Assembly (NCBI GenBank): GCA_948144175.1
Contig: CANXME010002333.1
Span: forward strand, 62,001-126,000
Reading direction: 5' to 3'
Source: Closterium sp. NIES-65
Taxonomy: Eukaryota > Streptophyta > Zygnematophyceae > Desmidiales > Closteriaceae
DNA length: 64,000 bases
Below are positions 28,797 through 38,929 of this stretch, piece after piece. A program made the position numbers and the translations under genes. The notes under the pieces were generated by a model, which worked only from the letters and a program-made list of their open reading frames with translations, searched no databases and was not told where the DNA came from. The number at the start of each line of letters is the position of its first letter. Positions within the stretch are counted from its first letter, which is position 1.

Positions 28797-29612
28797 TTAC
28801 CTCCTCTCTAGCCGTTTTTTCTCTAGGTGCCTCTGTAGGACTCCCACTAGCCAATGTAACGCGTTCAGATCCGTCGCATTCCCCAGCGCCCTCTTTCTCT
28901 GCTGCTGTGTCACGTCTCCACTCGCCGTGGCTCCTGCCATGAATCCCATTTCCAGCTCTCGTTCCAATGCTGTAGGCTCTTCCCATACTCCCTTCAGGCT
29001 GTCGTACACCATCCCTGGGCCTTCTCTAGCACCTTCCATCTTGAACCCCTTCCATCCGGTATCACCTTCTGCCAATACATGCGAGGTCTCTGCACCTTGC
29101 TGCCATTCTGTGCCGCGTCCCAAGCCACTCCTGCCCCCAACTCTGCACGCATTTCTTCATGTACTCTCTTCACCGCCTCTCTCCTGTCATCCCGGGTGTC
29201 CACATTCTCCACTATGTATGCTACCTCCCCTTGCTTCCTCTTGATCATCTTCAACACTTGCACCAGCTCACGGAACAGCCCACTCTTCGGATCCTCAAAC
29301 CCCCTTCCTTCTCCTGCCCGTGATAAGCCCTAACACTCCCATCTTGCGACTACCAGATCTACGTGCCCTCAGTGGGCCAGCGCATCTTCCTTCACATCCT
29401 CTACCCTGTGATACACCCATTCCGCCCCCCTTTCCACTGCGCCTGCATACAACTGCGAGGGGTAACGCTCTTCTAGCTTCTTAATGTGGTGCCAAGCCAT
29501 CCAGTTCACCGCCTCATCATTTTCCACTTAGATATACTTCTCCACCCTCAGCCCTGCCTTCAGCACTACGGCCAGCCCCGTGCAAATACCCACAAACAAC
29601 TCCAGCAGCACT
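28797..29612 (-). pseudogene. C5 cytosine DNA methyltransferase domain in gypsy-2 pol
   Basis: Spliced over its defects, the region gives about 270 residues with the motifs of DNA (cytosine-5) methyltransferases in order. Motif I is LELFVGICTGLAVVLKAGL (SAM-binding loop, family FxGxG). Motif IV is VDLVVARWEC-stop-GLSRAG with the catalytic Cys at 29333-29335. A GFEDPKSGLFRELV segment follows as in Dcm/Dnmt families, then VI (YIVENV, Glu contacting the cytosine), VIII (QRPRMYWQ) and X (QQQRKRALGNATDLNAL). The target-recognition segment is short. Stops lie at 29528-29530, 29362-29364 (approximately) and 29330-29332; a frameshift lies near 29065. It sits between protease and reverse transcriptase, so it would be part of the polyprotein and could methylate the element's DNA. 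This copy is dead. Confidence 0.88.
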
Positions 29613-29619
29613 ATAGGCT

Positions 29620-30137
29620 TGTGGAACACCCCCGCATCCAGGTGCAGCTCCCTCAGTCGGTGCCGATCTCGCTGCCTCCGTTCCTCATCCAATCTTTCCC
29701 AACTGAGAATCCCCAATTCTTCCTCCACATTCCTGATCTCCGCCTGGTATGCCTCTTGTGGTTCTCGGTGGATGAATCTGATGGGCAGTTTTGCCACTGG
29801 CTGATTCTTCTCCCAGTACACGACTCGGTACGTGAGTTTCTCCTCCCACATGCATATGGTAGCGCCGATGCAGTAGAGGAATTCCACACCCAGCAACAGA
29901 TCGTAGTCTTCCGAGGGTGAGATTCCAAACTGTAGCTTGACCGAAGACTCCTCTGGGCTTCCCTGCCGTATGTATATCTCAACCATGCTCCTGGTCTTCG
30001 GCACCCACTTGGTGCCTCCTCTATGCTGTCATCAGCAGAAGGCCTTCTTCTATCTGTCGCTCCGGCCGATCTAGCTGCAGCTGCTGCGCAAGTCTCTTTC
30101 CGATCAGCACCGGGTGAGCCCCGGTGTCTATGATAGC
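29620..30137 (-). pseudogene. Gypsy-2 aspartic protease
   Basis: Immediately after the gag stop the minus strand reads AIIDTGAHPVLIGKRLAQQL, with the D-T-G-A active site of a retropepsin. A frame change then leads to DYDLLLGVEFLYCIGATI, the LLG flap-side motif seen at the protease C terminus in Ty3 elements, and a spacer rich in Arg/Glu. The frame 29528-30004 continues straight into methyltransferase motif I. The methyltransferase is therefore translationally downstream of protease. Confidence 0.8.
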
Positions 30138-31415
30138 CTATTTCACTGCTACTCCTCCCGCCATTATATATCCCTTCTCTGCTACCAGCACAGACGCAGC
30201 GCGGCTGAGCCTCTCCAATGGGTGGCGGCACGGCGGGTGCAAGTCTTCTTCCTCTGCTGGTGCCCGGCGCCTCGGTCCCTCTTCCCTCCTTCCCTCCGTC
30301 CGTGGCCTCAGACTTCTCTCCCGCGTCCTCAGCCCCAACTCTTCACGGTCCCTCGCAGGCCATGTCATCAGGCAGAAGTCCTCTTCGCTACTCTCTTCTT
30401 CTTCCCTCCTGGCCACCATTGCCGGTTTCTTCTCCTCCCCCGACTCTCGCCCCTCCAACTGAGCTCTCAGCCTCTCGATTTCTGCCCGCATCTCCGCCAC
30501 TTCGCTCCTGTCACGCCTGTCTCCCCTCCCTTCTCCCCTCTTTGAATAGCACTCCCTTTCCACGTGCCCCCGTCGCCCGCACTTCCTGCACAGCGGCGCT
30601 TCAGGGCAGTCGCGCCTCTGATGATCCTCTTGTCCACAGATTGAACACACCGGTGGGTTCCTGCAGTCCCGCCTCAAATGTCCCATCTGCCCGCAGTTGT
30701 GGCAGTTGCGGGTGTCTCCAGGGCCTCTCGGCGGTCGCTCCCCATCTACTGGAGCCACGCTCCATGCAGGCCTCCTGTGCTCTGGCGCACATTCTGCCGT
30801 GCGCTCCATCTCGAACAGCTGCCTCCCGGTCTCCACTCTCTTCGCCATTCCGTACGCCACGCCCAGCGTTGCCGTCGCCCCCATCTCAAATATCTTCACC
30901 TGTACGTCCCGCTGCAGCTCGTAATTCAGTCCATTCAGAAATTTGCTGACGAGTCTGCCTTGATCCACACAATTCATGTCCTCCGCCAGCTCCACCAGTC
31001 GCCCGTAGTAAGCCAGCAGTGACTCTCCCGACTTTCGTTTGAACCCGCGGAATTCGACCACCCGCTTCGGCGTCTGCAGAGGAAACTATTATCGCAGCAT
31101 CTCTAGGAAGCGCCTCGTGGGGTCTCTTTCCTCAGCCGGCGCCTGTGCCGCCCAATCCAACAACTCGCGCCTGCAGATGCGATAATAAGTCTCCGCTTCT
31201 CCCGTCAGGGTATTCCCCAGCCCTCTGAAGAACTCCTCTGCATCCAATCGATCTCGCTCCCATCGCGCGTGCACATTCTCTGGCTGCATCAAGTAGTTCT
31301 TCAGCGAGGGACCGCGCCTGACTTCCCCCGAAAAGCGTTCCGGCACCTCCACCTTAAGCAGCATAGTATAACGCCAGCGCGTTAATGCCACGTCTTCCTC
31401 AAAGCCTTGCAACAA
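30138..31415 (-). pseudogene. gag: Gypsy-2 gag with three zinc knuckles
   Basis: The first part (31089-31415) includes VPERFSGEVRRGPSLKNYL and WERDRLDAEEFFRGL, a retrotrans_gag-type capsid. A stop at about 31089 is followed by the second part (30138-31061): VEFRGFKRKSGESLLAYYGRL and FLNGLNYELQRDV. Three CX2CX4HX4C knuckles follow in a row: CHNCGQMGHLRRDC, CSICGQEDHQRRDC and CRKCGRRGHVEREC. A coiled-coil-like stretch (EVAEMRAEIERLRAQLEG) comes next. Three knuckles are more than most plant gypsy gags carry (usually one). Confidence 0.88.
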
Positions 31416-31695
31416 TGCACTTCGGCGATACGGTCTGTCGCTATTCCGGCCAGCTCAGGTTGCCGCCGCTGTTTCTCCGATCGGCAGTCCCTCCCCTTTC
31501 TCCTTTGTTTCCTTCTTTTCTGCGTGGCGCGGCTCTTCGTGCGCTTCTCTTGAGCCCGTGGCTCCGCCCGGCCTCTTTTTGCCCATTCCTTCCGCGCCTT
31601 GCGCGTTCGTTCCTGCCATCTCGCCTTCCTTCTTCAGGTCCTTCACTGCAAAATCTAGCCCCGATCGAGTGGGCATCCAAGTTTGAATGCTTGTA
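31416..31695 (-). other. Gypsy-2 leader between 5' LTR and gag
   Basis: About 280 bp of sequence without a complete frame. Directly inside the LTR the minus strand reads TACAAGCATTCAAACTTGG, which is not a recognisable initiator-Met primer site; the primer tRNA is undetermined. Confidence 0.6.
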
Positions 31696-32379
31696 TGTGA
31701 TAAGCCCTTGGCTCCTTCACATGACATACTCTGCGAATCGCTTTATTCCATCCTAGCTTGCAATATCTCTTTTTCCTCATTACTTGCTCAAGTAGGTGCA
31801 AGAATATCGTGTTCAAAGGAAACATACAAGCATTGAGGATAGCTACCACAAGGTACCTCCTATCTACCGGATCGGCCTCCACCTCACTCATCGTGCCTAC
31901 CCTTGCCTTTCCGCAGAGGCTAACACAACTTTGGAACAGACTAGCAACCACCCTGCCAACTGCCTCTGCTGCCTGCCTCCTGCTTCTTTCCCTCCAGCTG
32001 CCACTGTGCTGTTCCAGCTGGCTCCTTGGAGCACACCTGCACACATACGAAAGCAAACACACATGCATGCGAGCACCCATCTGAGCTGATGTGGTAACCT
32101 GCTGGCCCTGCCGCTGCCAAGCGCTGTAGTTTCAACCGTTGCCCTCCTCCCACTTATGTAAGTCCCGCCCTGTTTGCTCCCCATGCCTTTCCCCAACCTT
32201 TCGCTTTGGCACACGTCACCCTCCCGCGCACCCACTTGTCTCCCCGCAAACCTCAATCCTCACCTTGACCCTTCGCATCCCATCCTCGGCACTGCCCTCC
32301 TCGCTATATACAGTATATACAATCTGTACACTTCCCGATCTCTCCTCACTATCCCGCTCACATTCATATAAATGTGACA
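31696..32379 (-). repeat. Gypsy-2 5' LTR (684 bp)
   Basis: On the minus strand it begins TGTCACATTTATATGAATG and ends GGGCTTATCACA. A TATATACAGTATATAC segment lies near 32310-32325 and may be a promoter. The two LTRs differ by scattered substitutions and small indels. Confidence 0.9.
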
Positions 32380-34339
32380 GCAGCTATCTTTGGGGGCGGG
32401 GTGTGCAGGACGAAGAGACCTGAGTGGGGCTCTCTGGTAAACATGGCAAGAACCGCCCTGGTGGTAGCATCTGTAGAGATCGCAGTCCTCCCATGTGCAG
32501 GAAAAGTGACTGTGATCCCACGGTCCTAAAGGCATCCAACACCCACCAAGTTTTGAGAGAACGGGGGAATGTAGAGATCAGTGAGGGAACGAGATGATAC
32601 AGTCGGGGACGGGAGGGTGGTAGAATTATGAGCGACAGCTGGTCCTGATGTAGGATCAGCCAGGGCAACTGGGACTGGAGCAGCAAGAGGCATGACAGTG
32701 CTGTGGTCGCGAAAGAAGCACTAAGATGCGCCAGAGTCCAGCGTAAAGGAGAGCGACACGTCAGCAATCGTCACAGCTGCACTAGTAATTACACAAGCAC
32801 CTACACTAGAGACCGGCAAAGGTCCTAAGCTAGTTAAGGTCCAAAACGCTCACGTTAAAGGTCATCAAAGTGGTTGTAGCAGCGCAGTGCAGAGTGGTCA
32901 GGACGCCAGCAAGTAGTGCCAGAAAGAGGGCCATAAGGATCTGGTACTAGCAGGGTCCAACGTCGCGGCCACCACAACTACCCCTCCAGCCGCCTAGGCA
33001 GACGCTTTCTGGAAGACAAGGCCCCCACTGCTGCGGAGGGTGCCACAATTATGGAGATCACCGCGGCCGCTGAGGTCCCCACCGCTAAACTGCTGATGTT
33101 CCTATCGCTGTAACACCCTAGCGGACCCCATGGTAAAGGGCTAGCTAGGCAACAGACGCAAGGAAATGCTAGATCACGAGTGATTGGAGTTACGAGCTTG
33201 AGGGAGGAACGGCTGGAGCTAAGAGCGGTTGGAGCACAGTGTGACAAGGAACAACAGGCTAGGGCTAAAAGTGGCTAGAGCTAGGAGCTACTAGAGTAGG
33301 ACTGGCTGGACTGACGACTGGGTGGAGTTAAGAACAGCTAGGACCGCTGGCCTTGAACGGCTTGCACGAGGAGCGGCTGGAGCGAGGAGTCACAAGGGAT
33401 TCCAAACCAGAGCTAGAGATGGCTGGAGCTATAACTGCTGAAGCCCGAGTGGCGGGATTTGGAGGCATCTGGAGCGAGGCACAGCTGGATCTAGGCACGG
33501 CAGGAGCTAGAAGTGGCTAGAGTGAGGAGCGATCGGGGCTAGGAACGCCGGTAACATCGGGGTACTAACCCTAATTCGCTCTAGTATAAGAAACTGCGGC
33601 TGCCAGCCGCCAATTGAGATGCCTATAGAAGTAGGCGTGTTGGAGACAACGGGCACGGCTGGCGGCTGCAATGGCGGGGCATAGGTAGGTAAGGCGTGGG
33701 TGCGTGCTGTCGAAGTGGTGCGTTGTGGCGGCTAGGGAAGTTTGTTGGCGGCTGGGAAATGTTGTAGGTGCCTGGAAGGGCTGTGGGCGGTTGGGAAGGG
33801 CTGTGGGTGGCTGGGAAGGGCTGTAGGCAGCTGTGAAGGTCTGTGAAGTGGGCTGCTGCAGGTGCACATGGTGCAGGGTACTGCGCAGGGCAGAGGGCGC
33901 ATTGCTATGCAAGATGGCGCACACTGCTTTGCAGGGTGGTGCGCACTGCTCTGCTGAGGTGTGCTCTGCATTGCAAGGTGGCGCACTGCTCTGCTGAGGC
34001 GTGCTCTGCACTGCAGGGTGGCGCACTACTCCGTAGGGGCATGCACCGCTCTCCTAGGTGGCCTGCGCTGCTCTGCAGGAGCGCGAGCTACTCTGCAGGG
34101 GGGCGAGCTGCTCTGCTGGGGGGTGCGAGGTGCTCTGCTGGGTGGTGCACACTGCTCTCCTGCGGCGCGCACTGCTCTGCAGGGGCACGCGCTGCTCTGC
34201 TGGGGGGTGCGAGCTGCACTGCTGGGTAGCGCGCGCTGCTCTACTGCGGCGCACGATGCTCTACTAGGGCGCGCGCTGCTCTGCAGGGTGGCATGCGCTG
34301 CTTGGCTGGGGCACGCCCTGCTCTGCTGGGTGTCACGAG
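32380..34339 (-). pseudogene. Copia-C (right): protease/gag remnant and degenerate leader
   Basis: At about 32384-32770 the minus strand carries a protease-to-spacer region like that of copia-A (SFTLDSGA-like start, LADPTSGP, LYIPPFSQNLVG). The gag equivalent (about 32780-33600) is too degenerate to read, with many stops. From 33600 to 34339 the sequence is an array of short repeats built on GGTGGCGCACTGCTCTGC and GGGCTGTGGGTGGCTGGGAA. This corresponds in position to the repeat leaders of copia-A and the LARD. The array continues at 36557 beyond a nested solo LTR. Confidence 0.65.
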
Positions 34340-36556
34340 TGCGGAGATAACTACTACAACGGGACCTAGACTATGGGTTAGGCACAGGTGCTTGTGTGAT
34401 CTCTGCGTTCGTTGCTCCATAGTCGTTTTCCTAGTGCTCGCATTGCTTGCTAGTTCACGGGGTAAGTTGGCAAGAGTTCCACTAGAGAAAGTTGACAACA
34501 ATGGTACAATGAAGTTGGCATTGCAAGACTACATCAGAGCTAGCATTCTGGTCGGTCGACTGCCAGCGCAGCACGGTCGACCGCGTTCCAGCACAACTTG
34601 GTCGACCGCACTCCAGCAGCGCAAAGTCGACGGCGTGCCAACATCGCAGGTTGATGGCGTGCCAGAGTTGCTCCCGCAGAACAGCATCGCACCAGCTTCG
34701 CAGGTGGTCGCAGATGATTGGCGTGCGGAGCCTCGTCACCTGCACAGCGCACACACCATGTCAACCTGGCGCTGGTGACTACATCTGATCAGCCACGTTG
34801 ACCTCGGGATACCATCACCGAGGTCGGACTCGCCAACTTCGCCCGGGCGACCATCGCACTTCTCCGCAAACCCTCGTCACCCAGCAAACCACGTCAACCA
34901 TGTTGGGTGCAAATTCACATTGCACGACATCCTGCCGTCTGTTTGTACGAGTATGCGTGTGCGAATGCATTTGGGTATGAATGGAATGTTCGTGTGTTTG
35001 TTTGCTATCGCAATTTTCGCTTGAAGCATTTGCAGGTACTCGCGCATTGTGCGCTTCGACATAACATTGTACGCGCTATGAACAGTACAAGCAGAAAGAA
35101 CGAGCTTGCAAAGGAGCCCACGATGGAAGATTTGCGGTTCGGCTTACTTGATTGCGCAGATTCAGTTCTATCCAACTCGAAATTGTACTGTTTTGTTTGG
35201 TTGACTATAGTGTAGCAGGGCAGGCACTATAGGGGCACAATTTAGGTGAAGGTTGGATGTTGTTTGTCTGTATCTGCATGCTACAGGGCCAGGGGAAACC
35301 AGCGGAACCAGCATTTGGCTGGTTGGGCAAAGACAAAACAGGTTCTGTTTTTAGGACCTAAACCTGGTTGTTGTTTTCCCAGGTTGGAAAAACAGAACCA
35401 GAGGTTGTTTACCAACCTACCACCTGCTGTTTTGTCTAGCCAGGTTGGTTCTGTTGCTTGGAATTATTTGAGATCATCCTTGGTTGTTCCCAGGTTTATT
35501 CCCAAGGTCCTTGCTAGCTAGAACTATTTATTCTTTCTCTGTTTGTACCTGGATATAGTGAAATTGATTCAAGCAAATTCCTTCCTTGCTGGAATTTCCT
35601 TTCTACGCGGTGCGACGGCGGAATGCTACCCGACTCAACGCTAGTACGCTAGCACTCTAACGCTAGGCTAACGCTGTCCGAGCCATAACTTCGTAATGGC
35701 AGAACTTTTCGCGAGGCAACTTGGCTTATTTTAAAGCTCTTAGAGTGAGCTTCGATATAGGAAATTCTCAGCTTAATCCGATCGACGGTCTGCACAATAC
35801 GCTGCGCGACGTTCAAGGTACTCTTGCTGTTTTGACTAAGTCCCTCTTGATCCCTCTCTCTACAAACTCGGACCCGAGGATAGGGGCTGGTCTTGTACCA
35901 GGCACCCAAGGACCCTTGGAGGTGACCCCGAGGAGAGGTTTTAAGTTTGATAAAGTCTTAATAGCTTGAGTTTATTAGGCCCTTACACCAACAAACCAGC
36001 TGCTCCCGTATGTGCCCATCGAAATCCCAAGTCGACGACCACCCCAAGTCGACCTCACCAGGTCGACCACGCCCCGGGTCAACCAGCTCCGAGTCGACCA
36101 GCTTCACGTCAACCAGCTCCACATCGACCAGCACGTCTGGTCGACTAGCTCCATGTCGACCAGCGCAGTTGTCAGCCGACCGCCCAAGTCGGCTACCCGA
36201 AGTCGGGGTCACCAAGTTGGCGCCCTGCTACTCGACGCCCAACTGCTCGGCGTCCTAAGTCAAGGTCGACGTTGGCCCCTCCTTCGTCGACTACCGGGTC
36301 AGGTCGACCAGCAAGCCTGTCAACCGACCACCCAAGTCGGCTGTCCCAAGTTGGCGTCACCATGTTGACGCCCTCAGCATGTCGACTTCCCAGGCCGACC
36401 TCCCTGAAGTCGGCGCCCGCGCAGTCGCCCCCGTGCAGGTCGACCTCCTCGTCAACCAGCTCGACCACTGCTGCAGGTCGGCGGCTCCCCTTACACCCGA
36501 CCACGAAGTCGGCTCCGCCCAAGCGAGGACGAGGCCAAACCCAACTCCCGTTGACA
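34340..36556 (-). repeat. Copia-D solo LTR (D3), interrupted by a copia-B solo LTR
   Basis: On the minus strand it starts TGTCAACGGGAG (36556) and ends GTTATCTCCGCA (34340), the same ends as the copia-D1 5' LTR. Without the nested copia-B LTR it measures about 1.12 kb. The U3 portion (36020-36540) is full of GTCGAC palindromes. No clear target duplication is left. Confidence 0.75.
34901..35993 (+). repeat. Copia-B solo LTR (1093 bp)
   Basis: A complete copia-B LTR from TGTTGGGTGC to ACACCAACA without internal region, flanked by perfect 5-bp repeats AACCA (34896-34900 and 35994-35998). It arose by LTR-LTR recombination of a full insertion into the copia-D LTR. Confidence 0.95.
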
Positions 36557-36847
36557 GCCCGCTGCTCTGCTGGGGTGCGCACTGCTTTGCAGAGTGGCAT
36601 GCACTGCTCTGTTGGGGCGCCAGCTACTCTGCAGGGGCGCGAAATACTCTGCAAGGGCACATACTGCTCTAGTGGGTGGTGCTCGCTACTTTGTTAGGGT
36701 GCGTGCTACTTTGGCAGGGGTGCGCGCAGGTCAGCACACGAAAGGGAGATTGCGCTGCTTAATGAGGGTACGACTACGGAGCGACGAAGCGGTGCGGGCT
36801 AGGCAAGGCAACGGAGCAGGGGCGGGCTAGGCTAGGCTAGGAGCGTA
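36557..36847 (-). repeat. Copia-C (right) leader repeats, 5' part
   Basis: Continuation of the GCACTGCTCTGCTGGGG-type array (36557-36725), followed by about 120 bp of unique sequence ahead of the primer-binding site. Confidence 0.65.
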
Positions 36848-36863
36848 CCTACTCATGATACCA
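36848..36863 (-). promoter_or_regulatory. Copia-C primer-binding site
   Basis: The minus strand reads TGGTATCATGAGTAGG directly after the LTR. Its first seven bases match the initiator tRNA-Met complement. Confidence 0.65.
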
Positions 36864-37283
36864 TCTAAAAGACTGAACAGCAAAATAAATGCACTGGAGA
36901 TGGAAGCAGTACAAGTAACAACTCTAAAAATGTGTTGGACTCCCTATATGCTACTCACTGTAGCCTAACAAGATGTTACCGCCATCCCCCGGATATAAGA
37001 CATATATGTCTTATTTTATACACTAGAAAACCGCTTGGGTTGACTTGTAATTTGGGTGGTTTAGGGTGTCTTATAATTCTTATAAATGGACAAAAAGCCG
37101 TATAGAAAATACCCCCTCGTTATAAGATTACCCCTAACCCCTTCACTGGCTTAACTCCTACACACCAACAGGTGTCTTATAATCAGGAACACCCATTTAT
37201 AAGATACACCCATTTTAAAGACACCCCCTATCTTCAACTCGACATTGTCGTATATTTGGGCGATGACGGTATGACATTTGACA
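36864..37283 (-). repeat. Copia-C (right) 5' LTR with nested MITE
   Basis: Without the MITE it is 127 bp, starts TGTCAAATGTCA on the minus strand and aligns with 21308-21435. It is close in size and organisation to the copia-A LTR. Confidence 0.8.
36979..37269. mobile_element. MITE with TA target duplication (291 bp)
   Basis: The insert begins CCGCCATCCCCCGGATATA and its other end, reversed, begins CCGTCATCGCCCAAATATA. These are imperfect terminal inverted repeats of about 23 bp. It is flanked by TA (36977-36978 and 37270-37271). Removing insert and one TA restores the copia-C LTR as seen at 21415-21435. The interior holds further inverted motifs around GTGTCTTATAA. No protein is encoded. 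TA targets point to the Tc1/mariner group; the family is not identified. Confidence 0.85.
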
Positions 37284-38925
37284 TCAGTTCAACACGTGAT
37301 ACTCTGCGATAAAATCTGCAACTTTTACAACATAAAGCCTTTGTTTCAGATTTTGCCACTCCCTCCAAATTCAATTCAGTAACACGAGTTCATCACCTGT
37401 AACCACTCCAAAGTCATTGCCAAAATGAAAGGGAATCAATTGGTTCATCGCGCTATTATCGGTAGTTTATTCAAGATTGTATTCGACAAGGGGAGATCAC
37501 ATTAAAGCATCAGGAGTTCATATAGCAATAATCACGACTCTCTTTACAACGATTACGACCACACTAGCGACAACAAATCGATATTATCTATTCGTCAACA
37601 TCTTCATCAACAACGCCATCTTCATCACGAATATTAATTTTCGCGATTTCAAACTTCCAATACTAAAGGGTAGTGTTGAGAATATTTTGTGAGTTAGGCA
37701 TTCATGTAAGTTTGAAATAGTTAGTGTAGTATTGAGCTATGCAGTAAGTAGCAGTATCCGAGTGCTGACGTAATGATTACTGCCGACTCAACGTAGTGAC
37801 GTCAGCATACCGTTTAGTCACGCGAACAGTCGCATATCTTTACAGTGACGGGTAGATACATTACTGTTCTCACCACCAAATAGGTACTTTACCTGGGCCA
37901 TATAAACTCGTGGAATGCCTTTTTTATTATCAACATTGGCTTTATTCACATTCAGTGTGCTCATTTTCAGCCTTTGACATTTTCATGTACCTTATACAAC
38001 TCTAAGAGCTTAGTTCCAATGACTATGATCCTAGAAACACTTCCCCAAAGCGTTTCAACACAAGTACAATATCCTACTTCCAACACGCTACAATATCCTG
38101 CGTCATTTATTGTAGTGCCAATGTTGGAATCACCAATGGTTATTATGACATTCCCGAAGGCTTCCCTTAGCGCATCGCATTATAACAAGGCAGCGCTCCT
38201 ATACTAGTATTGCGTTAAGCTGATACAGAGCACGCGGCAGCCTGAAAGTCACTCGAAGGTCAACAATCACAGAAAGCCAGTCGATCCAATTGATGGCTCT
38301 CAAGAGCGCAGCAGCTGGACTAGCAAGAGCAGCAGCAAAAGCAACAGCGGCAGCAGCCGAAACAGCGGCCGAAGCTCCACGTGTAAAAATTTCTTCCGTG
38401 AAATGGGGTTGATGTCTTCAGCTTTGATGTTAGAACAATTTTTGTTTGCATGCTTGCAATTACCTGGTTAATAATGGTTGAACGAGAATAAGTTGATTTT
38501 TATATAGTAGTACAAGGATATAAATAGCAATCCTAGCTAGCCATGTAGTCAAAGGGGTACATTCCTTTATTGACTAAATTGCATTGCTACAGTAACCTCG
38601 ACTATTAATATACTCGACAGTTACTAGATTGCATCATGTAACTTCCGAGTACGATTACTAGGTGGTCAATCGTGCGAATCGATCCAATCACTCCAAGTCC
38701 AGAAAACAATTCTACAATCACTCGTTGGATCGACAGGCCGACAGACCTCCCACCTGATTTCGAGCTGCCTTCGAGCACACCGGAATCTCCTACCGGCTTC
38801 CCCGCAAGGCACAAGAACGATCTGTCACCATGTTATGTTGATGTTGACTGCATCATCACTCCAAACTTACCAGCATCGCGCGATGAAGCTACAAAAACTG
38901 CAACACTTGATACCTTGATAGTTCC
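37284..38925. other. AT-richer spacer, no assigned gene
   Basis: Base composition is clearly more AT-rich than the flanking elements. I see no convincing gene or repeat. A short Ala-rich frame at 38293-38412 is listed separately. This may be host intergenic DNA or an old element. Confidence 0.5.
38293..38412 (+). CDS. Short Ala-rich open frame (39 residues), doubtful
   Basis: The frame starts MALKSAAAGLARAAAKA and ends VKWG. It is about half alanine with regularly spaced Lys, Arg and Glu, which would favour one amphipathic helix. There is no similarity to a family I know. It could be the remnant of a gag N terminus or of a transit-peptide-like exon, or chance. It lies about 640 bp upstream of the copia-F remnant on the same strand. 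Confidence 0.2.
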   Translation: MALKSAAAGLARAAAKATAAAAETAAEAPRVKISSVKWG

Positions 38926-38929
38926 TGCA

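Larger units (their letters stand above)
24592..32379 (-). mobile_element. Gypsy-2: Ty3/gypsy element with a DNA methyltransferase domain
   Basis: A 7.8-kb minus-strand element bounded by LTRs of about 680 bp (24592-25270 and 31696-32379). The order on the minus strand is gag with three zinc knuckles, aspartic protease, C5 cytosine methyltransferase, an acidic linker, reverse transcriptase, RNase H, and integrase with a GPY-like C terminus. All genes are broken by stops or frameshifts. It interrupts copia-C sequence, but no matching target duplication is visible at its ends. Confidence 0.9.

Noticed and set aside
24592..32379. Envelope gene in gypsy-2 (endogenous-retrovirus type)
   Set aside because: No signal peptide, membrane segment or frame is left between integrase and the 3' LTR; the extra gene is the methyltransferase.
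33843..34350. Cys/Ala-rich frames of about 130 residues
   Set aside because: They follow the GCACTGCTCTGC repeat in the copia-C leader and appear in all frames of the array.
36979..37269. Helitron
   Set aside because: It has terminal inverted repeats and a TA duplication; no TC start, CTRR end or terminal hairpin.
37477..37692. 71-residue Thr/Ile/Asn-rich frame
   Set aside because: AT-rich low complexity with no start context, similarity or domain; kept as unassigned spacer.
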